5,002 bases of DNA, taken from assembly GCA_903915615.1 (NCBI GenBank), contig CAIWTR010000194.1:1-5002 (forward strand), given 5' to 3'. The notes under the pieces were generated by a model. That model had not been told where the DNA came from. It saw nothing but the letters and a program-made list of their open reading frames with translations, and did not search any database. Both the position numbers and the translations under genes were made by a program. Source of the DNA: an uncultured Armatimonadota bacterium (GTDB lineage: Bacteria; Armatimonadota; Armatimonadia; Armatimonadales; Armatimonadaceae). How positions within the stretch are numbered: the first letter of the stretch is position 1; every line of letters starts with the position of its first letter. Below, one piece after another: positions 4,415 to 5,002 of this stretch.

Positions 4415-5002
4415 ATGAAAACCGCATTTCGTTGGTACGGGCCAGCCGATCGCGTTCCTCTGACGTGGCTTCGCCAAATGACGCCGCAGCCCCAGGTTGT
4501 AACACATTTAGATCAATTTGCACCCGGGGAAACGTGGGAACTCGATGCCATCCAAGCACTTCGTGCCAATGTAGATGCCCACGGCTTGCGGATTGGTCCC
4601 TTCGAAAGCGTTTTTTGGTCGGATGACATGAAGACTGGTGGTCCAAAGCGGGACCAGCACATTGCGGCGACCATCGAGACTTTGCGTAACCTTCGCGTTG
4701 CCTTCTCCGATGAGCCTGAGCTGATAGTGACCTACAACTTAATGGCACTCGACTGGAGCCGCACAGACCTCGCATGGGAACATCCAAATGGCGTACGCGG
4801 TCTCGCCTTTGACCAGCAGAAATGGGAAGGCATGGATGTCAGCCGTGGCCTCTACCTTCCCGGCTGGGGCAAGGGGTATTCGGAAGCTGAATTCCGCCAC
4901 CTCAGTGACATTTATGGCGACAAGGCCGCGATGTGGCAGCACATCCACTACGTCCTTGCGGCTCTCGTTCCCGTCTGCGAAGAGCTAAACATCCGGCTCG
5001 CA
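4415..5002 (+). CDS. uxuA: Mannonate dehydratase-family protein UxuA, N-terminal 196 residues (partial)
   Basis: The frame is open from the ATG to the window edge. It matches the mannonate dehydratase family, which dehydrates D-mannonate to 2-keto-3-deoxygluconate in hexuronate catabolism, using a metal ion in a TIM-barrel fold. Conserved blocks are TAFRWYGPADRVPL at 3-16, GETWELDAI at 38-46, ESV at 64-66, LDWSRTDLAWE at 112-122, AFDQ at 131-134 and LPGWGKGYSEAEF at 148-160. The Mn-binding IHPDDPP region should start just after the last codon and is not visible. Compared with E. coli UxuA from memory, the segment between AFDQ and LPG is about 40 residues shorter, one residue is missing in the NFMPVLDW region (here NLMALDW), and the usual HEDIK is replaced by SDDMK. 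It is a divergent, short-form member and its substrate may differ. An in-frame ATG at 4370 would add 15 unconserved residues. No Shine-Dalgarno is visible. Confidence 0.85.
   Translation, partial: MKTAFRWYGPADRVPLTWLRQMTPQPQVVTHLDQFAPGETWELDAIQALRANVDAHGLRIGPFESVFWSDDMKTGGPKRDQHIAATIETLRNLRVAFSDEPELIVTYNLMALDWSRTDLAWEHPNGVRGLAFDQQKWEGMDVSRGLYLPGWGKGYSEAEFRHLSDIYGDKAAMWQHIHYVLAALVPVCEELNIRLA

Noticed and set aside
4392..4787. Minus-strand open frame of 131 codons
   Set aside because: Antisense to uxuA, whose plus-strand frame carries conserved family blocks.

Overview
This is a bacterial chromosomal window. It holds five recognisable protein genes, two of them cut by the window edges, and one unusually long non-coding gap of about 0.8 kb. 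The organism cannot be named from the sequence. It has moderate GC content. It makes menaquinone by the futalosine route (mqnC), has a group II truncated haemoglobin and an exported c-type haem protein, and mixes Shine-Dalgarno-led genes with genes that look leaderless. That fits a free-living, respiring bacterium from a group such as Acidobacteriota or Armatimonadota, but the assignment is only a guess.

Left part (1-1518): the N-terminal part of a pirin-family gene on the minus strand, then a 219-bp divergent promoter region, then mqnC on the plus strand. The divergent region has a TTTACT/AGTAAA inverted repeat over the expected -35 of the pirin gene. mqnC encodes the radical SAM enzyme that makes cyclic dehypoxanthine futalosine.

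Middle part (1525-3597): a compact three-gene operon on the minus strand, convergent with mqnC and only 6 bp from it. In order of transcription it encodes a Gfo/Idh/MocA oxidoreductase, a group II truncated haemoglobin and an exported monohaem protein of the Tll0287-like type. The genes overlap by 17 bp and 4 bp, so they are probably translationally coupled. The association of a sugar-type dehydrogenase with a cytoplasmic globin and a periplasmic haem protein is unusual.

Right part (3598-5002): a gap of 817 bp without a convincing protein gene, then the first half of a divergent mannonate dehydratase (uxuA) on the plus strand, running off the edge. The gap is rich in structure. It contains a perfect 8-bp inverted repeat and two TACGAGTGGC direct repeats upstream of the oxidoreductase. 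It also has two terminator-like hairpins pointing leftwards on the minus strand with no protein gene to terminate, and several further hairpins. A shared element, ATAAGTTAAC, lies a similar distance (about 180-190 nt) upstream of each terminator. The best reading is two tandem minus-strand small-RNA (or leader-RNA) units between the divergent sugar genes. This is the most interesting part of the window and is inference from sequence alone.
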